Shown one piece after another: positions 5,767-6,321 of a stretch of DNA of 6,321 nt; position 1 is the first letter of the stretch, and the number at the start of each line of letters is the position of its first letter. The DNA lies in NCBI GenBank assembly GCA_015057205.1, contig SVEW01000130.1:1-6321 (forward strand). Direction: 5' to 3'. The notes under the pieces are model-generated. The model ran no database searches and was not told the DNA's origin. It worked only from the letters and a program-made list of their open reading frames with translations. The DNA comes from Lachnospiraceae bacterium (GTDB lineage Bacteria > Bacillota > Clostridia > Lachnospirales > Lachnospiraceae). Made by a program: the position numbers and the translations under genes.

Positions 5767-6321
5767 TCGTGGAAGATGATCCGATGGTGGCGATGATTAA
5801 TAAACAGTACGTGAATCAGAACCCGCATTTTCACGTGTGCCAGACCTGTCGGGATGGCAATGCGGCGCTTGCGTATCTGCGGGAGAATACGGTACATTTA
5901 ACGATTCTGGATTTGTATATGCCGAAGATTGATGGGCTTACGCTTTTGCATAAAATCAGAGAGGAGGGAATTAAGACTTCGGTGATTATGGTGACTGCGG
6001 CCAACGATGGAGAGAGTATTGAGCGGGCGTTGGAGCTTGGCATTGTGGATTATCTGGTGAAACCTTTTGCCGGTGAACGATTTGAGCAGGCGCTGGAGAC
6101 GTTTTTGAAAAGGCGGGATGCGTTTCATGATCTGACGGCTTTTAATCAGCAGCATATTGATGCACTTTTGGCGGGACAGGTGGATACGCCGGGGGATGAG
6201 CTTCCGAAGGGAATTCAGGAGCATACATTGCGTAGTATTTGCGATTTTCTCAGTGCCCAGGGCGGCGTGGAGCTGACAGGGGAAGAAGTGGCGGATCACG
6301 TGGGTCTTTCCCGGGTGACGG
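5751..6321 (+). CDS. CitB/DcuR-family response regulator, 3' end outside window
   Basis: Partner of the upstream kinase. The first 190 residues are visible. A receiver domain begins MYEVLIVEDDP, with acidic pocket residues Glu8, Asp9 and Asp10, phosphoacceptor Asp54 in TILDLYMPKIDG, switch Thr82 and Lys104 in LVKPF. A linker follows, then LPKGIQEHTLRSICDFL (151-167), typical of this regulator family just before its DNA-binding domain. The start of a helix-turn-helix follows (ELTGEEVADHVGLSRVT, 174-190). The frame is open to the last base, so the recognition helix and C-terminus are cut by the window edge. Full relatives are about 220-240 residues. The ATG at 5751 lies inside the end of the kinase gene, with GGAAGGA (5741-5747) just ahead, which suggests translational coupling. 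The target genes are not known. Confidence 0.93.
   Translation, partial: MYEVLIVEDDPMVAMINKQYVNQNPHFHVCQTCRDGNAALAYLRENTVHLTILDLYMPKIDGLTLLHKIREEGIKTSVIMVTAANDGESIERALELGIVDYLVKPFAGERFEQALETFLKRRDAFHDLTAFNQQHIDALLAGQVDTPGDELPKGIQEHTLRSICDFLSAQGGVELTGEEVADHVGLSRVT

Overview
The window looks like chromosomal DNA of a spore-forming low-to-mid GC Firmicute of the class Clostridia, probably Lachnospiraceae-like. The evidence is a dipicolinate synthase operon with a sigma-K type promoter, strong AGGAGG ribosome binding sites and Gram-positive style intrinsic terminators. The genus cannot be fixed from the sequence alone.

Layout, left to right. (1) The 3' part of a glutamine-dependent asparagine synthase gene (asnB, + strand, 5' end outside the window) runs into a hairpin terminator. 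(2) Convergent to it, on the minus strand, lie dpaA and dpaB, the two subunits of dipicolinate synthase. This enzyme makes the pyridine-2,6-dicarboxylate that fills the spore core. A near-consensus sigma-K promoter lies upstream of dpaA. Between dpaA and dpaB, where related operons are usually tightly packed, sits an almost wholly base-paired 129-nt element: a 9-bp closing stem around three hairpins, each with a 4-nt loop. It is the most unusual structure in the window. (3) A second minus-strand operon encodes a small three-helix SemiSWEET/PQ-loop-type membrane protein, followed 15 bp later by a degenerate SGNH/GDSL-hydrolase-like protein, and ends in a long hairpin terminator. (4) Divergent from it, on the + strand, is a two-component system of the CitA/DcuS-CitB/DcuR family: a complete sensor kinase and a response regulator that overlaps it by 16 bp and is cut by the right edge.

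How the genes relate: DpaA and DpaB form one enzyme in the mother cell late in sporulation. The kinase and regulator form one signalling pair, probably sensing a small carboxylate or similar anion outside the cell. Their target is not visible, although the divergent SemiSWEET operon is a natural candidate. The SemiSWEET/SGNH-like pair is co-transcribed and may be a functional unit of unknown role. All intergenic gaps are shorter than 200 bp, so no long stretch is unexplained.
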